Below are positions 15,762 to 23,722 of a stretch of DNA of 31,354 nucleotides, in pieces. The stretch comes from PGZG01 sp040235405 (lineage in GTDB: Bacteria; Pseudomonadota; Gammaproteobacteria; Pseudomonadales; Alcanivoracaceae), in contig JBECKT010000103.1 of the NCBI GenBank assembly GCA_040235405.1, forward strand, positions 1-31,354. The letters run 5' to 3'. Made by a program: the position numbers and the translations under genes. Numbering within the stretch: the stretch's first letter is position 1; every line of letters begins with the position of its first letter. The notes beneath the pieces were generated by a model, which did not search any database, was not told the DNA's origin, and saw only the letters and a list, made by a program, of their open reading frames with translations.

Positions 15762-17364
15762 GGCGTACATCCACATACAGTTTCAGTTTCTGTCCCGGCT
15801 GCAGGTAGCGACTGGTGTTGAGATTATTCCAGCCGGCGATCTGGGTCACCGATATATTGAAACGATTGGCGATACGGTGCAGGGAATCACCATGGCGAAC
15901 AGCATAATTTACCTTGCGGATCATTTCCGGGCGATCACCTGCTTGCGGAGCTGCTGCGCCAGTGCCGGACTGACTCCAGATCACCAGAGACCGACCGACA
16001 CTGAGGGTGTCGCCCGGTGCCATGCCGTTCCATTTGGCCAGCTCCCGCACACCGACAGTGTGTTTCCGGGCGATGGTCCACAAGCTGTCGCCGCTGCGTA
16101 CTTGGTAATCGATCCGCGTGCCCCCGGCCGGGCCCTGACTCTGTTTCAATTGCAGTCGATTATCTGCGCTGAGTTTATAGCTGTCGGCGTTGGCGCCCGG
16201 CTGCGGGATCAACAGCGTGCGACCGGCAACAATAATATTGCCGTTCAGATTGTTGGTGGCTTTCAGTGCGTCAATGGTGGTGTTGAAGCGCCTGGCAATG
16301 CCGCCGAGCGTGTCGCCGGATGAAATGGTGTACTGCTGCCAGCGCAGCCGCTGCTCTGCAGGCAAGTCGAGCAGTGCCAGGCTCAGTGCTTCTGCTCGTG
16401 AAATCGGCACCAGCAGGCGGTGCGGGCCTGACGGTGGCGTGCTCCAGCGGCTGTAACCTGCGTTGAGATAATAAAGCTCATCGATGTCGACACCGGCCAT
16501 ATCTGCGGCCAGTTGCAGGTCGAGCTGCCCGGCAGTATCGACGACGCTGAAATAAGGCTGGTTGGCAACAGGTTGCAGGCTCAGGCCGTAACGTTGCGGG
16601 TCGCGAACAATCTGGCTGATGGCAATCAGCTTCGGCACATAGGCTCGGGTTTCACGGGGCAGATCAAGACTCCAGTAATCAGTCGGGCGGTTGCGACGCT
16701 TGTTTCTGGTAATGGCTTGCGAAACAGTACCGCCGCCAGCGTTGTAAGAAGCCAGCGCCAGTTCCCAGTCGCCATTGAAGCGATTGGCGAGGCGGGTCAG
16801 ATAATCCAGTGCGGCATCGGTGGAGGCAAGGATATCGCGGCGGCCGTCGTACCAGTAATTCTGGGTCAGTCCGAAAGCGCGGCCGGTGGAGGGAATGAAT
16901 TGCCATGGGCCGGAAGCGCGGCCATGTGAATAGGCGAACGGATCAAAAGCACTCTCGACAATCGGCAGCAGCGCAAGCTCAAGCGGCACCTGCTTGGCCT
17001 CGGCGCGCTCGACGATGTGATAAAGGTAGCGTTGGGCGCGAGTGGTGACCCGTTCAATATATTGAGGGTTGCGGATCAGCCAATTGCGCTCGGCAGTGAT
17101 GCGTGCATCATCGCGGTCCAGATCCATGGCGAAGCCGCTACGCAGACGCTCCCACAGATCATTGCCGGTGACGGGCAGCGCTTCCGGTTTCAGTTCCGGC
17201 TCGTCAGTATCACCACAGAGCAGGGCGATATTGCCTTGCTCCGCAGCAGCGGCCAGCATCGGGCCGAAATCGTCCAGTGGATCATGTTCGGAAACTGCCG
17301 GGCCGCGACTGGCACAGGCATTCAGGAGCAGGGCAGCGCCCAGCAGCAGGGTGATTTTTTTCAT
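15751..17364 (-). CDS. mltD: Membrane-bound lytic murein transglycosylase D
   Basis: MltD cuts the glycan strands of peptidoglycan, leaving 1,6-anhydromuramyl ends, and in E. coli is an outer-membrane lipoprotein. The 537-residue product has a lipoprotein signal with Cys17 in LLLNAC. It has an SLT domain with catalytic Glu137 in LLPIVESAFDP, plus GPWQFIPSTGRAFGL and ALASYNAGGG. Three C-terminal LysM murein-binding repeats lie at ~345-388, 420-463 and 487-531 (starts YTISSGDTL, YQVRSGDSL, YAVRHGDSL). The ATG is preceded by a 14-bp tandem duplication that creates a five-codon overlapping frame. I see no good ribosome site before it. The 3' end overlaps the start of the binding-protein gene. gloB lies upstream, as in E. 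coli and Pseudomonas. Confidence 0.95.
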   Translation of the reverse strand: MKKITLLLGAALLLNACASRGPAVSEHDPLDDFGPMLAAAAEQGNIALLCGDTDEPELKPEALPVTGNDLWERLRSGFAMDLDRDDARITAERNWLIRNPQYIERVTTRAQRYLYHIVERAEAKQVPLELALLPIVESAFDPFAYSHGRASGPWQFIPSTGRAFGLTQNYWYDGRRDILASTDAALDYLTRLANRFNGDWELALASYNAGGGTVSQAITRNKRRNRPTDYWSLDLPRETRAYVPKLIAISQIVRDPQRYGLSLQPVANQPYFSVVDTAGQLDLQLAADMAGVDIDELYYLNAGYSRWSTPPSGPHRLLVPISRAEALSLALLDLPAEQRLRWQQYTISSGDTLGGIARRFNTTIDALKATNNLNGNIIVAGRTLLIPQPGANADSYKLSADNRLQLKQSQGPAGGTRIDYQVRSGDSLWTIARKHTVGVRELAKWNGMAPGDTLSVGRSLVIWSQSGTGAAAPQAGDRPEMIRKVNYAVRHGDSLHRIANRFNISVTQIAGWNNLNTSRYLQPGQKLKLYVDVRHAP

Positions 17365-17385
17365 AACAACGTTTTCATAACAACG
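17358..17385. repeat. 14-bp tandem duplication over the mltD start
   Basis: The unit TTTTCATAACAACG occurs twice head-to-tail, at 17358-17371 and 17372-17385, with no mismatch. Each copy carries CAT, so the minus strand has two ATGs 14 bases apart in different frames. Confidence 0.9.
17361..17378 (-). other. Five-codon upstream frame overlapping the mltD start
   Basis: Read on the minus strand, the duplicated ATG opens a frame encoding MKTLL and then TGA. The TGA overlaps the mltD ATG as ATGA. No ribosome site is evident for either ATG. Whether it is translated is unknown; it could act as a coupling or leader frame, or be an accident of the duplication. Confidence 0.4.
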
Positions 17386-17453
17386 AAAGTGGCCATCAAG
17401 TCAGTCAAGTAGTCCCGCACGGCGGCGGGGCATAGGTCGGCAACGGAAAGGTA

Positions 17454-18230
17454 TCAGAAACGGTCTTTCCGTGCCCGCAATGCCGTAAAGACCGAAAGCC
17501 GGTCGACAGGTTCCTTGGCATCACCGGCCAGCGCCTTAATCAGGGCGGGGTCTTCACAGCGCAGGAACACATTGCTTTGCCGTTCCTCAGCCAGTGTCGA
17601 GGGCAGGGAGGGCTGACCTTGCCCGCGCAGCGCCTGAACCTCTGCCATGCGCCGGCCAATGGCCGGATCTTGCGGCAACAGCGACAGGGCGAAACGAAGA
17701 TTCGCTTCGGTGTACTCGTGGGTGCAGCACAACAGGGTGTTGCCGGGCATCCCGGCATAGCGGTCCAGTGACTGCTGGAGTTGTGCGGCGGTACCCTCGA
17801 ACAGTCTGCCGCAGCCGCCACTGAACAGGGTGTCGCCGCAGAGCAGAACCGGCGGCTCAGCCTCGGCACTGTAATAAGCGATATGGCCCAGCGTGTGCCC
17901 CGGTACGTCCAGCACATCCAGCGTTATTTTCGGGGCATCAAAGCGGATCCGGTCGCCGTCGTGCATGGGTTGGGTGCAGCCGGGAATTTTTTCCCGGGCC
18001 GGGCCATATACCGGCACCGGCCAACGACTCAGCAGGGCCTGAATGCCGCCAATATGATCCGGGTGGTGATGGGTGACCAGGATGGCAGTCGGGGTCAGTC
18101 CCAGCCGGTCCAGGGCGGCGATTACCGGCACGGCGTCACCGGGGTCGGTGATCAGGCAGCGACCGCTGTCGTCATGGACCAGCCAGATATAGTTGTCTTG
18201 AAACGCCGGTACCGGGTGAAGATGCAGCAT
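17454..18230 (-). CDS. gloB: Hydroxyacylglutathione hydrolase (glyoxalase II)
   Basis: GloB hydrolyses S-lactoylglutathione to lactate and glutathione, the second step of methylglyoxal detoxification in the cytoplasm. The 258-residue product has the metallo-beta-lactamase fold marker THHHPDH, with His54, His56, Asp58 and His59 as metal ligands. PGHTLGHIAYY and LLCGDTLFSGGCGRLFEG follow (further ligands), then the C-terminal HAGH-type region with CCTHEYTEANLRFAL and the RLSVFTALRARKDRF end, all as in E. coli GloB. It is divergent from the methyltransferase gene with a 69-bp gap in which I could not place a clear promoter for either direction. mltD follows 89 bp downstream. Confidence 0.95.
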   Translation of the reverse strand: MLHLHPVPAFQDNYIWLVHDDSGRCLITDPGDAVPVIAALDRLGLTPTAILVTHHHPDHIGGIQALLSRWPVPVYGPAREKIPGCTQPMHDGDRIRFDAPKITLDVLDVPGHTLGHIAYYSAEAEPPVLLCGDTLFSGGCGRLFEGTAAQLQQSLDRYAGMPGNTLLCCTHEYTEANLRFALSLLPQDPAIGRRMAEVQALRGQGQPSLPSTLAEERQSNVFLRCEDPALIKALAGDAKEPVDRLSVFTALRARKDRF

Positions 18231-18299
18231 AAGGGCAGAACAGATACCAAAGCCTTGATAGACTGCACCTTAACACCCGTCACAGGTTGCGCAAACCGT

Positions 18300-19100
18300 A
18301 TGGACTTGCCACGTCTGCTTCGTTCGCCGTTCCGGCGGCCACCGCCGGACACAGATCGCGCCTTTGCGGAATGGCTGGCCAGTGAGGCCGGCCAGGCCAT
18401 GCTCGCCGAACAGCGCCTGCTACTCGATGACATTCTGGTTCGGGCTGTCGGCTACCACGCCCTGCAATGTGGTGTCGGTCGGGCAGAGCACCTTCTGGAT
18501 GCCACCCGAATCCGTCGCCGTCACTACCTCGGCCGTCCCGGCGACGAGGGGGCTGATCTTCTTGCCGATCCCGCCAGTCTGCCGTTTGCCAACCACAGCC
18601 TGGATCTGGTGCTGCTTCACCACAGCCTGGACTTCGAGGCCAACCCGCATGAGGTGCTCAGGGAAACCACCCGCAGCCTGATTCCGGGCGGTACGCTGGT
18701 GGTGGTCGGTTTCAACCCTTTCAGCCTGTGGGGGCTGGCGCGGCTGTTCCGGCTCGGTTCGGGGCGGCTGCCATGGCTGGCCCGGTTTCTTCCGGCCCAG
18801 CGCGTGCACGACTGGCTGGGCGTGCTCGGGCTGGAGCTAGAGGGTTACGAAAGTGGTCACTATGTGTTGCCGCTGGCGGAAGGTTCGCCCCGGCGATACT
18901 CGTTTATTGCCCGCCTTGGTCAACGCTGCTGGCCCCGTCGAGGCGCCTTCTATATTCTCGTCGCCCGCAAGCGGGCGGCTATGATCCGGCCCTTGCGCCC
19001 GCGCTTCGCCCTGCCCGAGCGCGGCCCGCAGGTGATTCCGGTGCCGCTGGCGCACTGGCAGCGGCGTATCAGGCCTGATCAGGAAGGATCCGAGCATTGA
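18300..19100 (+). CDS. YafS-like SAM-dependent methyltransferase
   Basis: This is a class I methyltransferase-like protein of 266 residues from the ATG at 18300; the open frame extends upstream but overlaps gloB. Visible elements are a degenerate nucleotide-binding region, ADPASLPFANHSLDLVLLHH (motif II-like), HEVLRETTRSLIPGG and TLVVVGFNPFSLWGL, typical of the Methyltransf_11 group and of E. coli YafS, which lies in the same gloB/rnhA setting. The substrate is unknown. The C-terminus is Arg- and Pro-rich. The stop overlaps the TTG start of rnhA, so expression is probably coupled to rnhA and dnaQ. The family assignment is firm; whether it is an active enzyme is not shown. Confidence 0.85.
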   Translation: MDLPRLLRSPFRRPPPDTDRAFAEWLASEAGQAMLAEQRLLLDDILVRAVGYHALQCGVGRAEHLLDATRIRRRHYLGRPGDEGADLLADPASLPFANHSLDLVLLHHSLDFEANPHEVLRETTRSLIPGGTLVVVGFNPFSLWGLARLFRLGSGRLPWLARFLPAQRVHDWLGVLGLELEGYESGHYVLPLAEGSPRRYSFIARLGQRCWPRRGAFYILVARKRAAMIRPLRPRFALPERGPQVIPVPLAHWQRRIRPDQEGSEH

Positions 19101-19555
19101 AGCGAATCGAAATTTTCACCGACGGTGCATGCCGCGGAAACCCTGGCCCCGGGGGCTGGGGAGCCTTGTTGCGCTACGGCGAACATGAGCGTGAGCTGTT
19201 TGGCGGCGAACCTGACACGACCAATAACCGCATGGAGCTGATGGCGGCCATTCGTGCGCTGGAAACCCTGCGCGAGCCCTGTGACGTCGACCTGACCACA
19301 GACTCGGAGTATGTCCGCAAGGGTATCAGCGAATGGTTGCCCGCCTGGAAAGCGCGCAACTGGAAAACCTCGGACAGGAAGCCGGTCAAGAATGCCGACC
19401 TGTGGCAGCAGCTGGAGCAGGCCGCAGCGCGGCACACGGTGCGCTGGCACTGGGTCAAGGGCCATAGCGGCCACGACGAGAACGAGCGGGCGGACCAGTT
19501 GGCTAATCGCGGTATCGACAGCCTGCAACCCGGTAACGGAGGGGTGCCCCGATGA
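19097..19555 (+). CDS. rnhA: Ribonuclease HI
   Basis: RNase HI removes the RNA strand of RNA-DNA hybrids, clearing R-loops and primers. The 152-residue product has the complete acidic active site Asp9, Glu47, Asp69 and Asp133, and His123 in KGHSGHDEN, aligned one residue earlier than E. coli. It also has the basic handle region KARNWKTSDRKPVKNADLW. It starts with TTG at 19097, inside the methyltransferase stop (TTGA), with AGGAAGGA at 19081-19088 as ribosome site. The unusual start codon with a good ribosome site suggests modest, coupled translation. The stop overlaps the dnaQ ATG. In E. coli rnhA and dnaQ are adjacent but divergent; here they are co-directional, as in Pseudomonas. Confidence 0.96.
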   Translation: MKRIEIFTDGACRGNPGPGGWGALLRYGEHERELFGGEPDTTNNRMELMAAIRALETLREPCDVDLTTDSEYVRKGISEWLPAWKARNWKTSDRKPVKNADLWQQLEQAAARHTVRWHWVKGHSGHDENERADQLANRGIDSLQPGNGGVPR

Positions 19556-20262
19556 GACAGATTGTTCTGGATACCGAAACGACCGGCCTTGAGACCAGCG
19601 AAGGCCATCGTATTATCGAGATCGGCTGTGTCGAGATTGTCGACCGCCGTTGTACCGGACGGGTGCTGCATTACTACCTCAACCCGCAACGGGACAGTGA
19701 TCAGGCCGCGCTGGATGTGCATGGCCTGAGTACCGAGTTTCTGGCGGACAAACCGCTGTTTTCAGCCGTCGCTGAGGACTTTATCGAGTTTGTCGATGGC
19801 GCCGAGCTGCTGATTCATAACGCGCCGTTCGATATCGGCTTTATCAATCATGAGCTGAAGCTGCTCGGTGAGCCGGCAATTAATATTCTGGAGCGCTGCC
19901 GGGTGCTCGACAGCCTGGTCATGGCACGGCAAATGTACCCGGGCCAGCGGGTCAGTCTGGATGCCCTTTGCCGTCGCTTCGGTATCGACAACTCCAACCG
20001 GGAACTGCACGGTGCCTTGCTGGATGCCCGGCTGCTGGCCGAAGTCTATCTGGCCATGACCGGCGGGCAGGTCGGGCTGTCGCTGGATGGTGAGGGCAGT
20101 TCCGGTGTGGCGACGGCGGAGCCAATCAGACGATTGCCTGCCGGCCGTTCAGCCTTGCAGGTTTGCGCGGCCAGTGACGACGAGCTGGCCCGACATGAGG
20201 CCCGGCTCGATCAGCTCGACCGGGCGGCGGAGGGTGGCAGCCTGTGGCGTCGGCAGACCTGA
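19552..20262 (+). CDS. dnaQ: DNA polymerase III epsilon subunit (proofreading exonuclease)
   Basis: Epsilon is the 3'-5' proofreading exonuclease of the replicative polymerase core. The 236-residue product has ExoI VLDTETTG (Asp7, Glu9), ExoII HNAPFDIGF (Asp94) and ExoIII with His153 and Asp158 in HGALLDA, the complete DEDDh set. A flexible, less conserved C-terminal part (residues ~180-236) should bind the alpha subunit; it ends ARLDQLDRAAEGGSLWRRQ. The ATG overlaps the rnhA stop by four bases. No clear terminator follows. Confidence 0.96.
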   Translation: MRQIVLDTETTGLETSEGHRIIEIGCVEIVDRRCTGRVLHYYLNPQRDSDQAALDVHGLSTEFLADKPLFSAVAEDFIEFVDGAELLIHNAPFDIGFINHELKLLGEPAINILERCRVLDSLVMARQMYPGQRVSLDALCRRFGIDNSNRELHGALLDARLLAEVYLAMTGGQVGLSLDGEGSSGVATAEPIRRLPAGRSALQVCAASDDELARHEARLDQLDRAAEGGSLWRRQT

Positions 20263-20322
20263 GACCCGCAGCACCTTCTACGAATTGTGTCCGATTTGGC
20301 AAAACTCTTTTTTTTCAGTTGG

Positions 20323-20352
20323 TTGGCGGTAAAAGTTGACGCATTCTTTAAC
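20323..20352 (+). promoter_or_regulatory. Weak candidate promoter before fimL
   Basis: TTGGCG (20323-20328) and TTTAAC (20347-20352) have an 18-bp spacer and match at 4 of 6 positions each, in the 212-bp gap between dnaQ and fimL. A nearby TTGACG at 20336-20341 is a better -35 but has no -10 at the right distance. Treat as tentative. Confidence 0.2.
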
Positions 20353-20474
20353 ATCATGCGACAGTTGCCGGCACTGTTGATCGGGGCACGGACAGGCACA
20401 CTCGGGGACCTGCGGGAAACTGATCAGTGTTTGCCGGCAAGCGCTTAGAAGAATATCAAGACAGCGGAGATTTC

Positions 20475-22166
20475 ATGGTTGCCATGACCAACAGCACCTC
20501 GCTGACCTTCATCAAGGAAGAGATAGACAGCACTCTGGTGGAGGTTGGCCGGCATCTCGAGGCTTGGGCGGCGGATGCGTCCCAGCTTCACGAGCTGGAT
20601 GCCTGTGCAGAGGCTTTTCACCAACTGCGCGGTATTTTCCAGGTACTGGAGCTGCCGGCGGCCGCTCTGATGATCACCGAGATGGAGCAGGTTACCCGCA
20701 AACTGCAGGAAGGCGGGCCTTCGGCCACCCCGTTAGGTGCGGCTTTGAGTCAGGCCATCTTGCTGGTTGGCCGCTATCTGGAATATGTCCAGCTGAAGAA
20801 CCGGCCGCTGCCGGAGGTCATGGTTGGCGGTCTCAACGAGTTGCGCCGCGCAGCCGGCAAGCCGCTGGTTCAGGAAAGTCATTTTTTCTCCGTTGATCTG
20901 GCCCGGGATCGCTTTCCTGCTCCTGTAGCAAGCAAGACACCTCCCTCAGAGCTGGGTCGCCTCGGCCGGCGCCTGCGCCACATGTATCAGGTAGGCCTGC
21001 TTGGTGTGCTGAGAGCGCAGAACAGCACGGTTAGCCTGAAGCTGATGGCTCGGGCGTTGGGTCGTCTCGACCGCTTGTGTGGTCCGGCCCCGATGGGGCG
21101 GATGTGGTGGGTTGGTCGCGCCATGCTTGAGGCGCTGATTGCTGACGACATGGTGATCACGCCGGCCCGCAAGGCACTGCTTGCACAGTACGACAGGCAG
21201 ATCAAGCGCCTTGTCCAGGAAGGTGAGCGGGCATTGGCCGCAGACGCGTCCTTGCTGCTGTTGAAAGAAAGTATTTTTATCGTTTCGCTGTGCAGTCATT
21301 CTGCGGGTGTGCTTGGCGAGGTCAAGCAGGCGTTTGAGATCCGTCCCCGCATTACTGATGCGGAACTGCAGGCGGAGATTGCCCTGATGACCGGTGGCGG
21401 TGGCTCGGTCATCAGAACAGTCGCGGTGTCGTTGAAAGAAGAACTCAACAGTGTCAAGCAGACACTTGATCTCGCAGCTCAGGGTGTGGCGGATACGGAT
21501 TACCGGGATGTCGCCGATGGTCTGGCCAGAATCGGTAGCACCCTGACCATGGTTAATCTGAATCGTGAGGCGCAGCAGCTCAAGGATCGTGCCGACTCGG
21601 TACGTGGCTGGGCGGCTGATACCGATATTGAATCCGTCGATTTTCAGGCGCTGGTTGATGATCTGTTGACAGCAGAAAATGCGGTGGCTTCGCTGGAACA
21701 TAGCCTGTTGCCGTCCAATGATGTCAACCGGGATGCCGGCAATCAGAAAATTTCCCGCTATCAGCTGGATGACGCCAGAAAGACGGTGGTTTCCGAGTGT
21801 CGTTCAGGGCTTGCCCTGGCAAAACGGGCCGTAGCTTCCTTTCTGGAGACCGGCTGGGACCGTATGCATCTGGCTAATTTGCCAGGCATTCTCGGCGGTG
21901 TTTCCGGTGGCCTGATGTTTCTTGACCTTGGTCGTGCCAGGGCGGTTATGGATGCCTGTCGCGCCTACATTGAACAGGGGTTGCTGGCTTCGGGTTCGGG
22001 CACGCCGGAACCCGAACACATGGACACCCTTGCAGATGCCATCAGTAGCATTGACTACTATCTTGAGAGCATGGAAGAGATGAAGCCTATTGGCGATGCG
22101 GTCCTCGAGATTGCTGAAGACAGCATGGAAGAACTCGGCTTTCCGGTTATCCGGCCGGTTGGCTGA
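20475..22166 (+). CDS. fimL: FimL-like protein (ChpA N-terminal/Hpt-like, twitching motility)
   Basis: This 563-residue soluble protein lacks signal or membrane segments. It is mostly helical, resembles the N-terminal Hpt-like region of the chemosensory kinase ChpA, and has about the length of P. aeruginosa FimL. FimL affects type IV pilus assembly, twitching and cAMP levels through the FimV/PilG/CyaB hub. The same order, fimL then nudC, is found in P. aeruginosa, which supports the name. GGAGA at 20466-20470 supports the ATG at 20475; an earlier in-frame start at 20427 has no such site. Residues 47-59 read AFHQLRGIFQVLE, resembling the phosphoacceptor motif HxLKG, with His49 in the active position. 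Assignment rests on pattern and context, not a database match. Confidence 0.7.
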   Translation: MVAMTNSTSLTFIKEEIDSTLVEVGRHLEAWAADASQLHELDACAEAFHQLRGIFQVLELPAAALMITEMEQVTRKLQEGGPSATPLGAALSQAILLVGRYLEYVQLKNRPLPEVMVGGLNELRRAAGKPLVQESHFFSVDLARDRFPAPVASKTPPSELGRLGRRLRHMYQVGLLGVLRAQNSTVSLKLMARALGRLDRLCGPAPMGRMWWVGRAMLEALIADDMVITPARKALLAQYDRQIKRLVQEGERALAADASLLLLKESIFIVSLCSHSAGVLGEVKQAFEIRPRITDAELQAEIALMTGGGGSVIRTVAVSLKEELNSVKQTLDLAAQGVADTDYRDVADGLARIGSTLTMVNLNREAQQLKDRADSVRGWAADTDIESVDFQALVDDLLTAENAVASLEHSLLPSNDVNRDAGNQKISRYQLDDARKTVVSECRSGLALAKRAVASFLETGWDRMHLANLPGILGGVSGGLMFLDLGRARAVMDACRAYIEQGLLASGSGTPEPEHMDTLADAISSIDYYLESMEEMKPIGDAVLEIAEDSMEELGFPVIRPVG

Positions 22167-22171
22167 TTTCC

Positions 22172-22993
22172 ATGGCTCCGGAAATCGAGTTCTGCCCGGC
22201 ACCGCAGCAGCTTGAAGGCGAGCTGCTACTGTTTGTTATCCAGCAGGGTCGACTGCTGATCAGCTCTGACCAGTCGCAGCCGCTACTACCGCTTTTCAGC
22301 GCAGGGATGGCGCGAATGTTGTTCCCCGGCGAGCTGATATACCTTGGCCGCATGGAGGGGCGCCATGTCTGTTCCGTAGTCATGAATGCCGATGCGGCCC
22401 CGCCGGAAGGCTATCATGGTGAGGATCTGCGCCGGCTGATTCATATGCTGTCGCGCCGTGAGTTCATTATGGCTTCCCGGGCAGTGCAGCTACTGGGCTG
22501 GCGTCGTGACCATGGCTTCTGCAGTCGCTGCGGTACGGCGACGAGGGCACATGAACGGGATCTGGCGACGGTCTGTCCGGCCTGCCAGTACACCCAGTAT
22601 CCGAGAATCACACCCTGCATAATCACTTTGGTGCGTCGCGGTGATCAGGCGCTGCTTGCACATGGTGCCGGGTTTCCGCCGGGAATGTTCAGCTGTCTGG
22701 CTGGCTTTATGGAGCCTGGTGAGGATGCCGAGCACGCGGTCCGGCGCGAGGTATGGGAGGAAACACAGTTACGTGTCAGGAACTTGCGCTATCATGGCAG
22801 CCAGTCCTGGCCGTTTCCGCACTCACTGATGCTGGCGTTCCATGCTGAGTACGAATCCGGGGAAATCTGTCCGGATGGCGTGGAAATTATTGAGGCCGGC
22901 TGGTTCTCCCGCGACCAGTTGCCGCTGATGCCGCCTCAGGGCAGTATCTCCCGGTCGCTTATTGACAGCTGGTTACAGGGCGGGAGCGCCTGA
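22172..22993 (+). CDS. nudC: NAD(+) diphosphatase NudC (NADH pyrophosphatase)
   Basis: NudC hydrolyses NADH to NMNH and AMP, and in E. coli also removes NAD caps from RNA. The 273-residue product has the N-terminal NUDIX-like part, a zinc ribbon with Cys117, Cys120, Cys135 and Cys138, and the Nudix box from Gly178 to Leu200 with REVWEE intact (Arg192, Glu193, Glu196, Glu197). Two positions deviate from the family pattern: the Nudix-box Gly near the end is Gln199, and the NudC signature SQPWPFP reads SQSWPFPHS. Metal-binding glutamates are kept, so activity is likely. It starts six bases after the fimL stop with a poor ribosome site, suggesting translational coupling to fimL. Confidence 0.9.
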   Translation: MAPEIEFCPAPQQLEGELLLFVIQQGRLLISSDQSQPLLPLFSAGMARMLFPGELIYLGRMEGRHVCSVVMNADAAPPEGYHGEDLRRLIHMLSRREFIMASRAVQLLGWRRDHGFCSRCGTATRAHERDLATVCPACQYTQYPRITPCIITLVRRGDQALLAHGAGFPPGMFSCLAGFMEPGEDAEHAVRREVWEETQLRVRNLRYHGSQSWPFPHSLMLAFHAEYESGEICPDGVEIIEAGWFSRDQLPLMPPQGSISRSLIDSWLQGGSA

Positions 22994-23013
22994 ATCACGA
23001 CGAGGACATCTTC

Positions 23014-23661
23014 ATGGCATTCGATACCGCACCGCTGGTGATCATCGGGTTTTGTCTGGTAATTGTTTTGGCCGGCAGCCTCGTTCTGTTGCGAAACCAG
23101 TGGTTAATTCAGTGGCTCAAGGGTACGGCGGGGCTGCTACTGATTGCCTTGGCAGTATATTTTTCGCTGTTTTCTCTCAATCTTTTCAGCTATCAACAGC
23201 TGTCCCGGGAAGGCCCTCTGGCGACGATCAGCTTTCGTCAGCTGGGGCCGCAAAGTTATGTGGCCACTCTGGCCGGGGCAGACGGCAATAACGTCGATTA
23301 TCAGCTGGAGGGGGACCTGTGGCAGATTGATGCTCGAATTGTTCGCTGGAAGGGAATCTTTGCTTTGCTCGGATTTCAGCCGGGTTATCAGTTTGAGGAT
23401 ATCCAGGGCCGCTACCTGACGCTTGAAGATCAGCTGGCCAAAAAGCCGGGCAGCCACCATATTTCCCGGCCGGCGATCGGCTTTGATATCTGGAAAAGTG
23501 CCCGCGACGGATGGAGCATGATGATCAATGCCCAGCATGGCAGTGCGACTTATCTGCCCATGGCGGACGGTGCCATATACGAGATCATACTCACCAATAC
23601 CGGGCTCGCCGGGCGCCCGCTCAATGACGCCGCCCGGAGTGCGTTGGGGCGTTGGGAGTAA
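23014..23661 (+). CDS. Conserved membrane protein of unknown function
   Basis: This 215-residue protein has two N-terminal membrane helices (residues ~7-26 and ~38-58) joined by a short loop with Arg27 and Lys36, then a ~155-residue soluble domain. Positive-inside charge suggests a cytoplasmic loop and both ends in the periplasm; this is inference. Recognisable bits are FRQLGPQSYVATLAG, YQLEGDLWQIDARIVRWKG, GYQFEDIQGRYLTLEDQ and the C-terminal AIYEIILTNTGLAGRPLND. I recall a similar gene following nudC in pseudomonads, often labelled as a multidrug efflux pump. Two helices cannot make such a pump, so I reject that label. GAGGA at 23002-23006 supports the ATG. No function can be given. Confidence 0.8.
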   Translation: MAFDTAPLVIIGFCLVIVLAGSLVLLRNQWLIQWLKGTAGLLLIALAVYFSLFSLNLFSYQQLSREGPLATISFRQLGPQSYVATLAGADGNNVDYQLEGDLWQIDARIVRWKGIFALLGFQPGYQFEDIQGRYLTLEDQLAKKPGSHHISRPAIGFDIWKSARDGWSMMINAQHGSATYLPMADGAIYEIILTNTGLAGRPLNDAARSALGRWE

Positions 23662-23710
23662 CCTGATTACATTCAGAGTAGTATGAACTGCTCTTTTCTT
23701 GTTTCCGATG

Positions 23711-23716
23711 CAGGAG
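23711..23716 (+). promoter_or_regulatory. Ribosome-binding site that sets the sohB start
   Basis: CAGGAG lies six bases before GTG at 23723. It argues against the upstream in-frame TTG at 23699 and ATG at 23708; the CAGGAG would be inside the coding sequence if those were used. Confidence 0.6.
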
Positions 23717-23722
23717 TTGGAA

